From positions 1 to 34,260 of the forward strand of contig NZ_JACRTD010000014.1 of the NCBI RefSeq assembly GCF_014385085.1: DNA of 34,260 bases, written 5' to 3'. The translations under genes were made by a program, and so were the position numbers. Positions 22,249 to 29,831 of this stretch are shown piece by piece; position 1 is the stretch's first letter, and each line of letters begins with the position of its first letter. Source of the stretch: Youxingia wuxianensis. GTDB lineage: Bacteria > Bacillota > Clostridia > Oscillospirales > Ruminococcaceae. The notes beneath the pieces were generated by a model. That model saw nothing but the letters and a program-made list of their open reading frames with translations, did not search any database and was not told where the DNA came from.

Positions 22249-22640
22249 TGAGGTGGAACAATACGAAAACCTATACGGAAGAAGATATGATGCGTATGCA
22301 GCAGGAAGCGATCCGGCGGGTACGGGAGATGCAGGCCCAAGCCCAGGCCGCCCCTTTTGTGGGGCGTTCGGCGCCGGAACCGACCCTTCATCCCCTTCCT
22401 CCCATTGAAGCGGAATCCCGGGTGATAAATGAAGAGCAGGAACCCTCCGGTTCTTCTGTGAACCCTTCCCCTTCTCTTCCTCAACAGCACTCTCCAGGGT
22501 CCAGTTTTCCCCTTGCGGGTTTGTTGGACAAATTTAATGTGGACAGCGAAACCCTTTTGATCCTGGGACTAATCTTCCTTCTCTATAATGAAAAAGCGGA
22601 TATGCCGCTTTTATTCGCTTTAGGCTACTTACTGTTATAA
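22245..22640 (+). CDS. Small protein with hydrophobic C-terminus, 131 aa, unknown
   Basis: Residues 1-35 form a charged helix with 'TYTEEDMMRMQQEAIRRVREM' split by an acidic turn; 36-90 are Pro/Ser-rich and likely disordered; the last ~40 residues ('FNVDSETLLILGLIFLLYNE', then 'MPLLFALGYLLL') are hydrophobic and could form one or two short membrane helices. The LxL-type C-terminal block resembles tiny clostridial proteins of unknown role. Translational coupling to the preceding gene (ATGA) implies that they work together; this one may anchor the complex at a membrane. A strong terminator follows at once. Confidence 0.75.
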   Translation: MMRWNNTKTYTEEDMMRMQQEAIRRVREMQAQAQAAPFVGRSAPEPTLHPLPPIEAESRVINEEQEPSGSSVNPSPSLPQQHSPGSSFPLAGLLDKFNVDSETLLILGLIFLLYNEKADMPLLFALGYLLL

Positions 22641-22650
22641 TCTTCCCTGA

Positions 22651-22690
22651 AAAAAGCATCCGGCAGGTGTTCAGCTGCCGGATGCTTTTT
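22651..22690 (+). terminator. Terminator of the three-gene cluster
   Basis: A 16-bp stem, AAAAAGCATCCGGCAG (22651-22666) and its complement (22675-22690), with T-run. Confidence 0.93.
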
Positions 22691-22708
22691 CTCTCCTCAA
22701 AGGAATAA

Positions 22709-22872
22709 ACCGGCTTCACACAAGTGAAACCGGTCCAAGCAAAAGAACACCTATTTGCTATTCCTTTATAAAAAAGTCCACGGCTAAAAGCGCAAAAGAG
22801 GTCAGTGATGTTGAGGGTATCACGGATAAAGGCACCGTGGCTTTCAATAAACTGTATAATTCCCTTTGAATT
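22709..22872 (-). ncRNA. Candidate small transcript after rsmI
   Basis: A minus-strand promoter (22879-22907) would start a transcript near 22872. It ends at a hairpin ACCGGTTTCAC-TTGT-GTGAAGCCGGT (22709-22734 region) followed by TTATTCC, a weak terminator. A frame open across this stretch ends at 22760, but its ATG lies in the -10 box; a TTG start behind AAAGGGA would give about 29 aa. RNA or tiny protein cannot be decided. Confidence 0.4.
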
Positions 22873-22878
22873 AAACTC

Positions 22879-22907
22879 ATTGTATCATAAGTTCAGTAGT
22901 CTGTAAA
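22879..22907 (-). promoter_or_regulatory. Promoter of the candidate small transcript
   Basis: On the minus strand: -35 TTTACA (22902-22907), 17-bp spacer, -10 TACAAT (22879-22884). It lies immediately after the rsmI stop codon. Confidence 0.6.
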
Positions 22908-22915
22908 CCCTCAAT

Positions 22916-23740
22916 CTATAAACACATTTTGTATAGCTGGCCTTTTTTATATCCAGTTTGTCCGGCAATTTCCTTCGCCGCCTCGGACAAGGACATCCCG
23001 CCCTCGCACAGCATCTTTACCATCTGAGCTGCTTCCTCCAAGGACAGCTCCGGTTCCTTTTTGTCCGGCGCCCCTTCAATTACCAGCACAAATTCCCCCT
23101 TGGGGGGATTTTCCTGATAATACCCAAGCCCTTCCCGCAGGGTGGTGCGCCGCACCTGTTCATGCAGCTTTGTCAACTCCCGGCAAAGTGAGATTTTCCG
23201 ATCCCCTAAAACCTCCAGCAGATCTTTTAGGGTGGCCACCAGCTTATGAGGCGCTTCATAAAAGATCAGCGTCCTGGGGTCGTCCTTAATCTGCAAAAGG
23301 TGCTCATGGCGGCTGGCCCGTTTGACGCTTAAAAACCCTTCAAAAGTAAACCGGGACGTGGACAGTCCGGAAACTGCCAAGGCGGAAATCACCGCGCTGG
23401 GGCCGGGCACCACCTCTATGGGGATATTTTCCTCAGCGCATAGCTTGACCAAGTCTTCTCCCGGGTCGGAAATGCACGGCATTCCCGCGTCGGTAATAAC
23501 GGCGCAGTCCTCCCCGGCTAAAATACGCGCCATAATTTCTTCTCCCCGCTGGCGCAGGTTGTGTTCATAATAGCTGATCATGGGCTTTTTTATTCCAAAG
23601 TGATTTAGCAGCTTTAAAGAAACACGGGTATCCTCCGCAGCGATAAAATCGCATTGGCCCAGCACCTCCACCGCCCGGGGAGACATATCCCCTAAATTTC
23701 CAATAGGGGTGCCCACTACATATAGCTTTCCCATATTCAT
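22916..23740 (-). CDS. rsmI: 16S rRNA (cytidine1402-2'-O)-methyltransferase RsmI
   Basis: This 274-aa SAM-dependent enzyme methylates the ribose of C1402 in 16S rRNA, helping decoding fidelity. Family marks: 'LYVVGTPIGNLGDMSPRA' at the N-terminus, 'AEDTR' (near 33-37), 'ISDAG-P-ISDPG'-type block read here as 'ITDAGMPCISDPGEDLV', 'VVPGPSAVISAL' and the C-terminal 'KGEFVLVIEG'. The start is ATG at 23740, overlapping the stop of the upstream methyltransferase (ATGA) with AAAGGA five bases before; the longer frame is a shadow. It is equivalent to yabC of the Bacillus yaa-yab region. Confidence 0.95.
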   Translation of the reverse strand: MNMGKLYVVGTPIGNLGDMSPRAVEVLGQCDFIAAEDTRVSLKLLNHFGIKKPMISYYEHNLRQRGEEIMARILAGEDCAVITDAGMPCISDPGEDLVKLCAEENIPIEVVPGPSAVISALAVSGLSTSRFTFEGFLSVKRASRHEHLLQIKDDPRTLIFYEAPHKLVATLKDLLEVLGDRKISLCRELTKLHEQVRRTTLREGLGYYQENPPKGEFVLVIEGAPDKKEPELSLEEAAQMVKMLCEGGMSLSEAAKEIAGQTGYKKGQLYKMCL

Positions 23741-24465
23741 CCCGTTCCTTTCCGGTAAATCCGAAGAAGCTCCTTGGAAAACCCCTGTTCCCCCTGAATA
23801 ATCAAAGGGCTTTCCACCTGGAGAAAGGGCTTGGAGCCTTTTTTCCCCTCCGCCAAAAACAGCCAGGGCGCCGTATCCCCTTTCTGCTGCACAAAACGAA
23901 TCCGTTTTGGCTCCAGAGCATAGGCCCGCATCATTCCCAGCACATCCGCCAGCCGCTCCGGTCGCTGGCACAGGCAGAAGCGGCCTCCGAACCGCAGAAG
24001 ATATGCCGCCGCCGCGCATACATCCTCAAGGGAACATAAGGTTTCATGGCGGGCGATCTTATCACTGGCGGCCTCGCTGATAATTCCGGCGTTTTTTTCC
24101 TTATAGGGAGGATTGCAGGTGACCAAATCCACCGATCCTGCTTCTATACGGCCTTTGAGTGCCTTTAAATCCGCATGCACCGGAATGAGTTTTTCTTCCA
24201 AAGAATATTTACTAATAGTAATATTTATTTGTTCTATTGCTTTTTGTTGAATTTCTACCCCATACGTTTTTTGGGGACCGTTCTCGTCCCGCAGCCACAG
24301 CAGCGGGATAATCCCGCAGCCGGTGCCCAAATCACAAGCAATATCCTTGCGGCGGGGGGCGGCAAAGTCCGAGAGCAAAAAAGCGTCCGTACCAAATTTA
24401 TGTTCTGGGGTGACGCACACCCCCAGATTTTCCCCCAGGGGCTCAAAGGTATAGTTAAATTCCAT
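23737..24465 (-). CDS. tRNA1(Val) A37 N6-methyltransferase-like (TrmN6/YabB)
   Basis: A 242-aa class I SAM methyltransferase. Motif I is DLGTGCG (45-51) and the catalytic amino-methyltransferase motif NPPY is at 118-121, which points to N6-adenine methylation; E. coli YfiC/TrmN6 modifies A37 of tRNA-Val1. 'TPEHKFGTDAFLLSDF' (19-34) is a strong family signature. It is the equivalent of B. subtilis yabB, which also precedes yabC (rsmI). Its stop overlaps the rsmI start. The GGAGGAGGA before the ATG is unusually far (about 17 bases), separated by a small inverted repeat GGAAGACTTCTTCC. Confidence 0.88.
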   Translation of the reverse strand: MEFNYTFEPLGENLGVCVTPEHKFGTDAFLLSDFAAPRRKDIACDLGTGCGIIPLLWLRDENGPQKTYGVEIQQKAIEQINITISKYSLEEKLIPVHADLKALKGRIEAGSVDLVTCNPPYKEKNAGIISEAASDKIARHETLCSLEDVCAAAAYLLRFGGRFCLCQRPERLADVLGMMRAYALEPKRIRFVQQKGDTAPWLFLAEGKKGSKPFLQVESPLIIQGEQGFSKELLRIYRKGTG

Positions 24466-24529
24466 GGCGTATTGGAAGAAGTCTTCCTCCTCCTGTCCTT
24501 TTTATGTAAAGCCTCTTTGCTTTTCAGGA

Positions 24530-24563
24530 AAAAAACAAAAGCCCCTGCGTGGGCAGAGGCTTT
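24530..24563 (-). terminator. Terminator of the ferredoxin gene
   Basis: On the minus strand: AAAGCCTCTGC (24553-24563), loop CCAC, GCAGGGGCTTT (24538-24548) with one G-U pair, then TTGTTTTT. Confidence 0.85.
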
Positions 24564-24591
24564 CATTTAAAACGATAAGTATTATTTTGCC

Positions 24592-24759
24592 TTATTCAGG
24601 TTTAATCGCCTCAACAGGACAATCCGCAGCGCAAGCGCCGCATTCAATGCAAGTACCCGCATCGATAGAATAGATATCGCCTTCAGAAACTGCGCCAACC
24701 GGGCAGGTTTCCTTACAATTGCCGCAAGCGATGCAGCTGTCGCCAATTACATATGCCAT
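24592..24759 (-). CDS. 2[4Fe-4S] ferredoxin
   Basis: A 55-aa clostridial-type ferredoxin, a soluble low-potential electron carrier. Two CxxCxxCxxxCP motifs are seen: 'CIACGNCKETCP' (9-20) and 'CIECGACAADCP' (38-49). The start is the ATG at 24759, with GGAGGTG six bases upstream; an upstream in-frame ATG overlaps this ribosome site. It has its own promoter and terminator inside the ricT-trmN6 block, so it is likely a highly expressed monocistronic gene. Confidence 0.96.
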   Translation of the reverse strand: MAYVIGDSCIACGNCKETCPVGAVSEGDIYSIDAGTCIECGACAADCPVEAIKPE

Positions 24760-24835
24760 GGAAAACACCTCCATAAAAATTTATCATCCCGCGCAATGTG
24801 GGTTTTTAACAGAACACAAGAACTGTTACATGCCT

Positions 24836-24863
24836 ATTTTACCACAGTCTTTTTAAAAAGCAA
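24836..24863 (-). promoter_or_regulatory. Promoter of the ferredoxin gene
   Basis: On the minus strand: -35 TTGCTT (24858-24863), 16-bp spacer, -10 TAAAAT (24836-24841). Confidence 0.65.
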
Positions 24864-24899
24864 TACCAATTTATTATCAAATTCTACAAATGCGTCCGT

Positions 24900-25766
24900 T
24901 TAGGTGTCCCGCTCCAGCTTTTTCAGCTCCGCGTCTACGCCGTCCATCTTAAGTTCCGCGTCCTTAATCAACCGGACTTCCTTTTTGTTATAGTATTTTG
25001 CTGCGGCCGCGTCTTTTTCCGGCGCCACTTTAAGCATCCCGGTCAGAAGGTTGACTTCCACCACCGTCCCCCGGCCATCTTTTGTTTTTACAAACGCGCC
25101 CTGTTTCGGGGTGGTACGCAGAAGGTCCTCATACGCCTCCTGTTCATATTTTAAACAGCACATCAGTCTGCCGCAGGTGCCGGAAATTTTAGTAGGATTT
25201 AATGAGAGGCCCTGTTCCTTGGCCATTTTTATAGATACCGGCTGAAATTCCCCTAAAAAGGTAGAGCAGCAAAACGGCCGCCCGCAGATGCCCAGTCCTC
25301 CCAGCATTTTCGCCTCGTCCCGCACGCCGATTTGACGCAGCTCAATCCGGGTGCGGAATACAGACGCCAAATCTTTGACCAGTTCCCGGAAATCCACCCG
25401 GCCGTCCGCGGTAAAGTAAAACAATATCTTATTATTGTCAAAGGTAAACTCCACGTCCACCAATTTCATATCCAGTTTGTGCTTTTCGATCTTTTCCAGG
25501 CAGGTCTGGAACGCTTCTTTTTCTTTTTTCCGGTTTTCTTCCACCCGGTTTAAATCTTCCGGGGTAGCAATACGTATGACCTTTTTTAAAGGTTTTACAA
25601 TATTTTCATCAGAAACTTCCCGGTTGGCTACCGCCACTTCCCCACATTCAATCCCCCGGGCGGTTTCTACAATCACGTGGATCCCTTTTTGTACCACAAT
25701 AGAATCCGGGTCAAAATAATATACCTTTCCTACGCTTTTAAATCTAACCCCTATAATCTCTGCCAT
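24900..25766 (-). CDS. ricT: RicT (YaaT), PSP1-domain protein of the Y-complex
   Basis: A 288-aa PSP1 protein. In Bacillus, RicT with RicA and RicF binds [4Fe-4S] clusters and promotes sporulation, competence and RNase Y-dependent mRNA processing. The cysteines are all present: C161, C166 and C167 in 'GICGRPFCCSTF', and C198, C203 and C204 in 'TCGRLMCCLKYE'. Ribosome site GGAGGAC. It lies 34 bases after holB, the same order as in Bacillus. No RicA or RicF gene is in the window. Confidence 0.93.
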   Translation of the reverse strand: MAEIIGVRFKSVGKVYYFDPDSIVVQKGIHVIVETARGIECGEVAVANREVSDENIVKPLKKVIRIATPEDLNRVEENRKKEKEAFQTCLEKIEKHKLDMKLVDVEFTFDNNKILFYFTADGRVDFRELVKDLASVFRTRIELRQIGVRDEAKMLGGLGICGRPFCCSTFLGEFQPVSIKMAKEQGLSLNPTKISGTCGRLMCCLKYEQEAYEDLLRTTPKQGAFVKTKDGRGTVVEVNLLTGMLKVAPEKDAAAAKYYNKKEVRLIKDAELKMDGVDAELKKLERDT

Positions 25767-25800
25767 TGATGGTCCTCCGTTTTTCTATTTAACCGTTGGT

Positions 25801-26766
25801 TTAAGCGGATAATATTCCTTTTATCTTTTCGCACAGCCCGGCGGACAACACAGGGATATTCCCGTTTCGCTGGGCATAATTTGCGGTTTCCTCTATTATA
25901 TCAGCAATTTTCACCGCTTGCAACGGCGTTAGGCGGCTAAGCGCCTTTGCGGGGGAATTTGGATCGCTGGTATACCTTGCAATGGCAAGTTTTCCAAACA
26001 GCTCCTTTGCCAGAACCATCAGCTGGAGAAATCCCTCCCGGTCTTTTTCATATTCTTTCAGTATCAACAGGCTTTGATATCTTTGATCAAAAAGCAGCTT
26101 GTCCCGCAGCTTTTGCGCGTCTGCCGCAGTTTTTGATGGTTTGGCGCTTCCCAGCTTCTCCATCGCGGCTCCAATATTGCCGCCGGCGCCGGCTGCGGCT
26201 GCTTGATATTCAGCTGGCGGTTTGCCTGGAACCAGTTCTGCCAACGCTTTGGCGCAATCTTCCACCGAAGGAATCTCCATTTCCATACTGGTGACCCGGG
26301 ACAGGATGGTAGGCAGCATTTGAGAACGGTTTTCACACAGAAGCAAAAACCGAACGAACTCCGGCGGCTCCTCCAGGATTTTAAGCAGCGCGTTTTGAGC
26401 AGAAGTATTCATCGTATGGGCGTTATCGATAATATATATCTTGCATTTCCCCTCATTGGGAGAAATATAGGCGTCCTGGCGGATTTCCCGCACCAGATCA
26501 ATGGGAAATTCTTTTTTCCCCGGAGGCACCGTATAATATAAAACGTCCGGGTGCACGCCTTTTTCCACCTTTACACATGGCCCGCATTGGAAACAGGGGA
26601 CCTTTTCTCCTTGGCAAAGTGCGTATTGGGCGATCAGGCGGGCGGCGGTTTTTTTCCCGCTCCCCCGCGGTCCTTCCAAAAGCAGGGCATGCGGCAAACG
26701 CCCGCCAGAACTAAGTCCGGCGAGCGTGGTCTGCAGTTTTCGATTACCGAAAAGCGATATCATCAC
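25801..26766 (-). CDS. holB: DNA polymerase III subunit delta'
   Basis: A 321-aa clamp-loader subunit of the AAA+ family. Walker-A-like motif GPRGSGKKT (32-40), the zinc module C51, C58, C61 and C64, and Walker B-like 'IIDNAH' (112-117) are present, followed by 'ALLKILEEPP' (126-135), a DnaX/HolB hallmark. Sensor-1 'SRVTSMEM' is altered from the common SRC. It helps load the sliding clamp. The start is GTG at 26766 overlapping the darA stop (GTGA); an ATG one codon later is the alternative. Co-transcribed with darA and ricT. Confidence 0.92.
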   Translation of the reverse strand: MMISLFGNRKLQTTLAGLSSGGRLPHALLLEGPRGSGKKTAARLIAQYALCQGEKVPCFQCGPCVKVEKGVHPDVLYYTVPPGKKEFPIDLVREIRQDAYISPNEGKCKIYIIDNAHTMNTSAQNALLKILEEPPEFVRFLLLCENRSQMLPTILSRVTSMEMEIPSVEDCAKALAELVPGKPPAEYQAAAAGAGGNIGAAMEKLGSAKPSKTAADAQKLRDKLLFDQRYQSLLILKEYEKDREGFLQLMVLAKELFGKLAIARYTSDPNSPAKALSRLTPLQAVKIADIIEETANYAQRNGNIPVLSAGLCEKIKGILSA

Positions 26767-27086
26767 AGCTTCTCAAATCTTTCAATATCCACTACAAAAA
26801 TAGTAGCGCCACCTACCTGTACTTCCACGGGGAAGGAGGTGTACATCCCCACCCCATAAGAGGCGGAGGAGGGTACCATCTGGGTGCGTTTTTTAGAATG
26901 ACGGCCAATGATTGCAATCACTTCATCCACTTTATCATCTTCCGTACCAATAATAAAAGTGGTGTTTCCCGCCATCAAAAAGCCGCCGGTAGTCGCCAGC
27001 TTAGTGACGGAAAATTTGTGGCTGGTTAAATGTTTTGCTACTTTTGAACTGTCATCATTGGAAACAATAGCGAATATAAGTTTCAT
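26763..27086 (-). CDS. darA: Cyclic-di-AMP receptor DarA (PstA/YaaQ)
   Basis: A 107-aa PII-like signalling protein that binds c-di-AMP as a trimer. The hallmark residues are in 'MKLIFAIVSNDD' at the N-terminus, 'LATTGGFLMAGNTTFIIG' (31-48) and 'GVGMYTSFPVEVQVGGATIFV' split across 79-99. Ribosome site AAGGAGGG. It overlaps holB by four bases. Its downstream target is unknown in the family; the RCK proteins elsewhere in this window are also typical c-di-AMP-linked potassium components, but no direct link is shown. Confidence 0.95.
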   Translation of the reverse strand: MKLIFAIVSNDDSSKVAKHLTSHKFSVTKLATTGGFLMAGNTTFIIGTEDDKVDEVIAIIGRHSKKRTQMVPSSASYGVGMYTSFPVEVQVGGATIFVVDIERFEKL

Positions 27087-27146
27087 TTTATGCCCTCCTT
27101 TTTTAATAAGGCTTTGCCCAAAGGATTGGACCGCTGTTTTGTATCC

Positions 27147-28490
27147 CTATTTTACCACATTTACCTTCACTGCGCCATAGTTTTTCAGCATTTTAATACT
27201 ATCTTTATTTAGCTTTTCTCCGCTGACTACCACAGGGATCCCCGGCGGACAAGGACAAATCACTCCTGCGGCGATCCTTCCTTCGCAATTTTCCACCAAA
27301 ATTTCCTCATGAGGGGAAAACTCCGCTTCCCGTATGGACATGACCTGCTCTCCGAAATACAAGGGAAACCGGCTTGGCGGTATATAATCCGGCTGTTTTT
27401 TTGTCCGGCGGACCATTTCCTTCACCCGGGAAAAGTCTTTTTCTGTATTGTACCCGCTGGCCATGAATACACAGGCGCTGCCGCTGACATATTCCGGTTC
27501 GATCCCAAAGGCGTGAAGATGGGCAAGGAATGTCTGCGGTGTGTATCCCAGCGCCCCGAAGCCCAGGGTAAGTTTTGCCGGGTCGCATTTTCCCCGGGGC
27601 AGGAGAAATCCCTGGTCGGCAGCCTGCCTGCGGATGCTGTCCAGAATTTCTGCCGTACGGCAAAATTCTGCCGCCGCCTGCTGGGCGGCGTACTGCGACC
27701 CAAGGTCGCAGGACAGCAAAATGGGAAAACTGGGGCTGGTGGAACCAAACATGGACATACGCTGCCGAGCGTCGCGGATGAACCGCGCGTTGTTAATATG
27801 AAGCAGCGCCCCTCCTGTGAGAACAGGCAGGGTTTTATGCAAAGAATCCGCGCACAGATCCGCCCCGCAGTCCATGGGGTGCATCCGGCCGTACTGTTGG
27901 GCGGGATAAAACTTCAAATGCGCCCCATGGGCGTTATCAATCATTAAAGGCGTCCCATATTTTTTGCAGACCTGCGCGATTTCCTCTACATCGCTCATGA
28001 CGCCGAAATAGTCCGGCGTGGTAATGTATACCCCCGCTGCGTCTAAATTTTCTTTCAGGGCTTTTTCCACTGAGGCGGCGCTGTAACGGCCGAGAAACCA
28101 TTCCCCGGCATCCATTTCCGGCGTCAGCCAGACAGGGGTAAGATTTAAATGAGCCATGGTATGTACCGCGCTGAGATGGACATTGCGGGAGATAATTACC
28201 TTGCTGTTTAACCCGCATACTAAGGCCAGCATGGTCTGGATACACAAGGTGGCTCCCCCTGCTGAAAGAAGGCTTTGCTTCGTCCCATATATCCGCCGGA
28301 AGTTTTCCTCGCAGGCGGCAATAGGACCGCTTCCCTGATACAAGCTGTCCATTCCGGTAACCTCGGTAATATCATATGGATAAATCTCTTTTAATATGCC
28401 CTCTCCTCTGCCTTTGTGTCCCGGCATATGAAACCGGGACAGATCTTTTCGTATATATTCCTGCAGAGCCTGCGCTATCGGCAGTTTCAT
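27147..28490 (-). CDS. Orn/Lys/Arg decarboxylase family PLP enzyme (YaaO-like)
   Basis: A 447-aa fold-type I PLP enzyme of the prokaryotic Orn/Lys/Arg decarboxylase family, in the short YaaO/SpeA-type branch. The N-terminal 'FHMPGHKGR' (20-28) is diagnostic; the cofactor aspartate is D185 in 'MIDNAHGAH' and the Schiff-base lysine is K219 in 'DSLHKTLP'. The likely reaction is decarboxylation of arginine or lysine for polyamines; which amino acid is unclear. Its ATG overlaps the femAB-type gene by four bases. It precedes darA by 60 bases, as yaaO precedes the tmk-yaaQ genes in Bacillus. Confidence 0.88.
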   Translation of the reverse strand: MKLPIAQALQEYIRKDLSRFHMPGHKGRGEGILKEIYPYDITEVTGMDSLYQGSGPIAACEENFRRIYGTKQSLLSAGGATLCIQTMLALVCGLNSKVIISRNVHLSAVHTMAHLNLTPVWLTPEMDAGEWFLGRYSAASVEKALKENLDAAGVYITTPDYFGVMSDVEEIAQVCKKYGTPLMIDNAHGAHLKFYPAQQYGRMHPMDCGADLCADSLHKTLPVLTGGALLHINNARFIRDARQRMSMFGSTSPSFPILLSCDLGSQYAAQQAAAEFCRTAEILDSIRRQAADQGFLLPRGKCDPAKLTLGFGALGYTPQTFLAHLHAFGIEPEYVSGSACVFMASGYNTEKDFSRVKEMVRRTKKQPDYIPPSRFPLYFGEQVMSIREAEFSPHEEILVENCEGRIAAGVICPCPPGIPVVVSGEKLNKDSIKMLKNYGAVKVNVVK

Positions 28491-29539
28491 CCTCGTTTCA
28501 GTCTCCTTTTTATATGTCCCAGCTTTTCATTGGCGTCAATGGCTTTGTCCACAAGTTTTGCTTTTATCGGGGAATAAATATAATCAAACTCCCCTGCCAG
28601 TTCATCCAGCTGGCCGTTGAATCCTTTTTTAAACCGATAAAGTCCATACAATGGGTTGCTTTCATCCAAATTGCCGGAAACCCCTTGGAAATCATATACG
28701 GTGCATCCCGTTTCAATCGCCCATTGAATCATTTCCCATTGGATCAGATAATTGGGCATGACATTCCGGTGAGCGTTATCCGAAGCGCCATACACGTAGC
28801 AGGTTTTTCCCGCATAATTGGTGGTAATCGCGCCAGAAATAGCTTTTCCCTCATAAAAGGCCATATACAGCCTCACATGTTCCCCCAAAGCGTCCAACAT
28901 CCGTTCAAAATACGCTTTGGGCCGCACATTAAAGCCGTCTCGCTCTCCCGTAATCTGCATTAAGCGGATAAAGTCATCCAAATATTCTTTGCCCACTACC
29001 TTCACTTCTACCCCATGTTTTATAGCGACCCGTACATTATAGCGGGTTTTTTGGGTAATGGAGGCAAAAATTTCTTCTTTGGTCCGCCCCTGTAAATACA
29101 GCCGATAGTTAAACCGGGCCTGGATACATTCAAAGCCGTCTCCGCCAGTAAAGTGGGTAAATCCTAATTCTTTGGCAATCCCAAGAAACTGTGTATCCCC
29201 TATCAGGACGTCCGGATCCATTTTAAAAGCATGGGCATGGTATCGTTTTGCCAGAGCGTCAACTCCCGCTTTTAAATCGCTTAATACTTCTTTGTTGTGA
29301 AGATCACACACCGGGCCTCTGGGGGAATATAAAAAGGCTGTTCCAATCAGTGGGATTTTTTGGATCAGCACTGACATAGCTCCGATAATTTTCCCACTTT
29401 CATCTCGGGAGACCACCGCTTCATATCCCCAGTTGCTTTTTACCTTGCGCCACTGGGTGGATTGCGTAAAACAAGAATTGGGATGGGTGCTTACAAAAGC
29501 TTCATATTCGTCATAGTGATCTTTCGTTATAATCTCCAA
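28487..29539 (-). CDS. FemAB/FmhB-type aminoacyltransferase for peptidoglycan bridges
   Basis: A 350-aa protein with two GNAT-like halves, as in FemX/FemAB enzymes that add amino acids from aminoacyl-tRNA to lipid II. Visible family marks are 'SCFTQSTQWRKVKSNWGYE' (near 22-40), 'YSPRGPVCD' , 'TQKTRYNVRVAIKHGVEV' (near residues 165-182), 'YGASDNAHRNVMPNYLIQWE' and the C-terminal 'FKKGFNGQLDELAGEFDY'. The start is TTG at 29539 with AGGAG eight bases upstream; an ATG at 29596 lacks a ribosome site. First gene of the operon running to ricT. The amino acid added cannot be told. Confidence 0.87.
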   Translation of the reverse strand: MEIITKDHYDEYEAFVSTHPNSCFTQSTQWRKVKSNWGYEAVVSRDESGKIIGAMSVLIQKIPLIGTAFLYSPRGPVCDLHNKEVLSDLKAGVDALAKRYHAHAFKMDPDVLIGDTQFLGIAKELGFTHFTGGDGFECIQARFNYRLYLQGRTKEEIFASITQKTRYNVRVAIKHGVEVKVVGKEYLDDFIRLMQITGERDGFNVRPKAYFERMLDALGEHVRLYMAFYEGKAISGAITTNYAGKTCYVYGASDNAHRNVMPNYLIQWEMIQWAIETGCTVYDFQGVSGNLDESNPLYGLYRFKKGFNGQLDELAGEFDYIYSPIKAKLVDKAIDANEKLGHIKRRLKRG

Positions 29540-29613
29540 CGCTGACACTCCTACTCTTATGCTGTCGCTCCGCGAAAGGCAGCGATTTTTTTCCATATTA
29601 CAGTTTGTTTCTT

Positions 29614-29622
29614 ATTATACCA
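29614..29622 (-). promoter_or_regulatory. Extended -10 promoter of the femAB-ricT operon
   Basis: On the minus strand TGGTATAAT, with a TG extension and consensus -10 (29614-29619); no clear -35. Confidence 0.5.
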
Positions 29623-29677
29623 CAAAACAATGGCTTTTTCCGTATTTTCTAAAAAAGACCGGCTTTGAGGTTTTCTC

Positions 29678-29744
29678 CCTGGCCGCGCCGCTGAAGCGCG
29701 GCGGAGGAAGGGGCGCTTTAAAGGGCGGGGCCAGGCGATTTTTT
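29678..29744 (+). other. Structured GC-rich element with a T-run
   Basis: An outer stem CCTGGCC/GGCCAGG (29678-29684 with 29729-29735) encloses the hairpin GCCGCGC-CGCTGAA-GCGCGGC (29682-29702, partly competing). Six T follow. No plus-strand gene leads into it. It begins with the same GCCGCGCC octamer as the 162-bp repeat unit. Confidence 0.4.
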
Positions 29745-29755
29745 ATTAAATAATG

Positions 29756-29792
29756 CTCCGGCGGCCTATGCTGGCTGCATGGGCCGCCGGAG
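29756..29792 (-). terminator. Hairpin after nrdJ, probable terminator
   Basis: An 11-bp stem CTCCGGCGGCC (29756-29766) with GGCCGCCGGAG (29782-29792). On the minus strand the tail is CATTATTTAATAAAAAA, so the T-run is weak. Confidence 0.65.
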
Positions 29793-29831
29793 TAGAAAAA
29801 TTTCAAGAAGACAGCAAATAAATCCCCGGGA

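Noticed and set aside
22760..22880. 40-codon minus-strand ORF after rsmI as a protein gene
   Set aside because: Its ATG overlaps the -10 box, so a transcript from that promoter would not contain it; kept only as a candidate small transcript.
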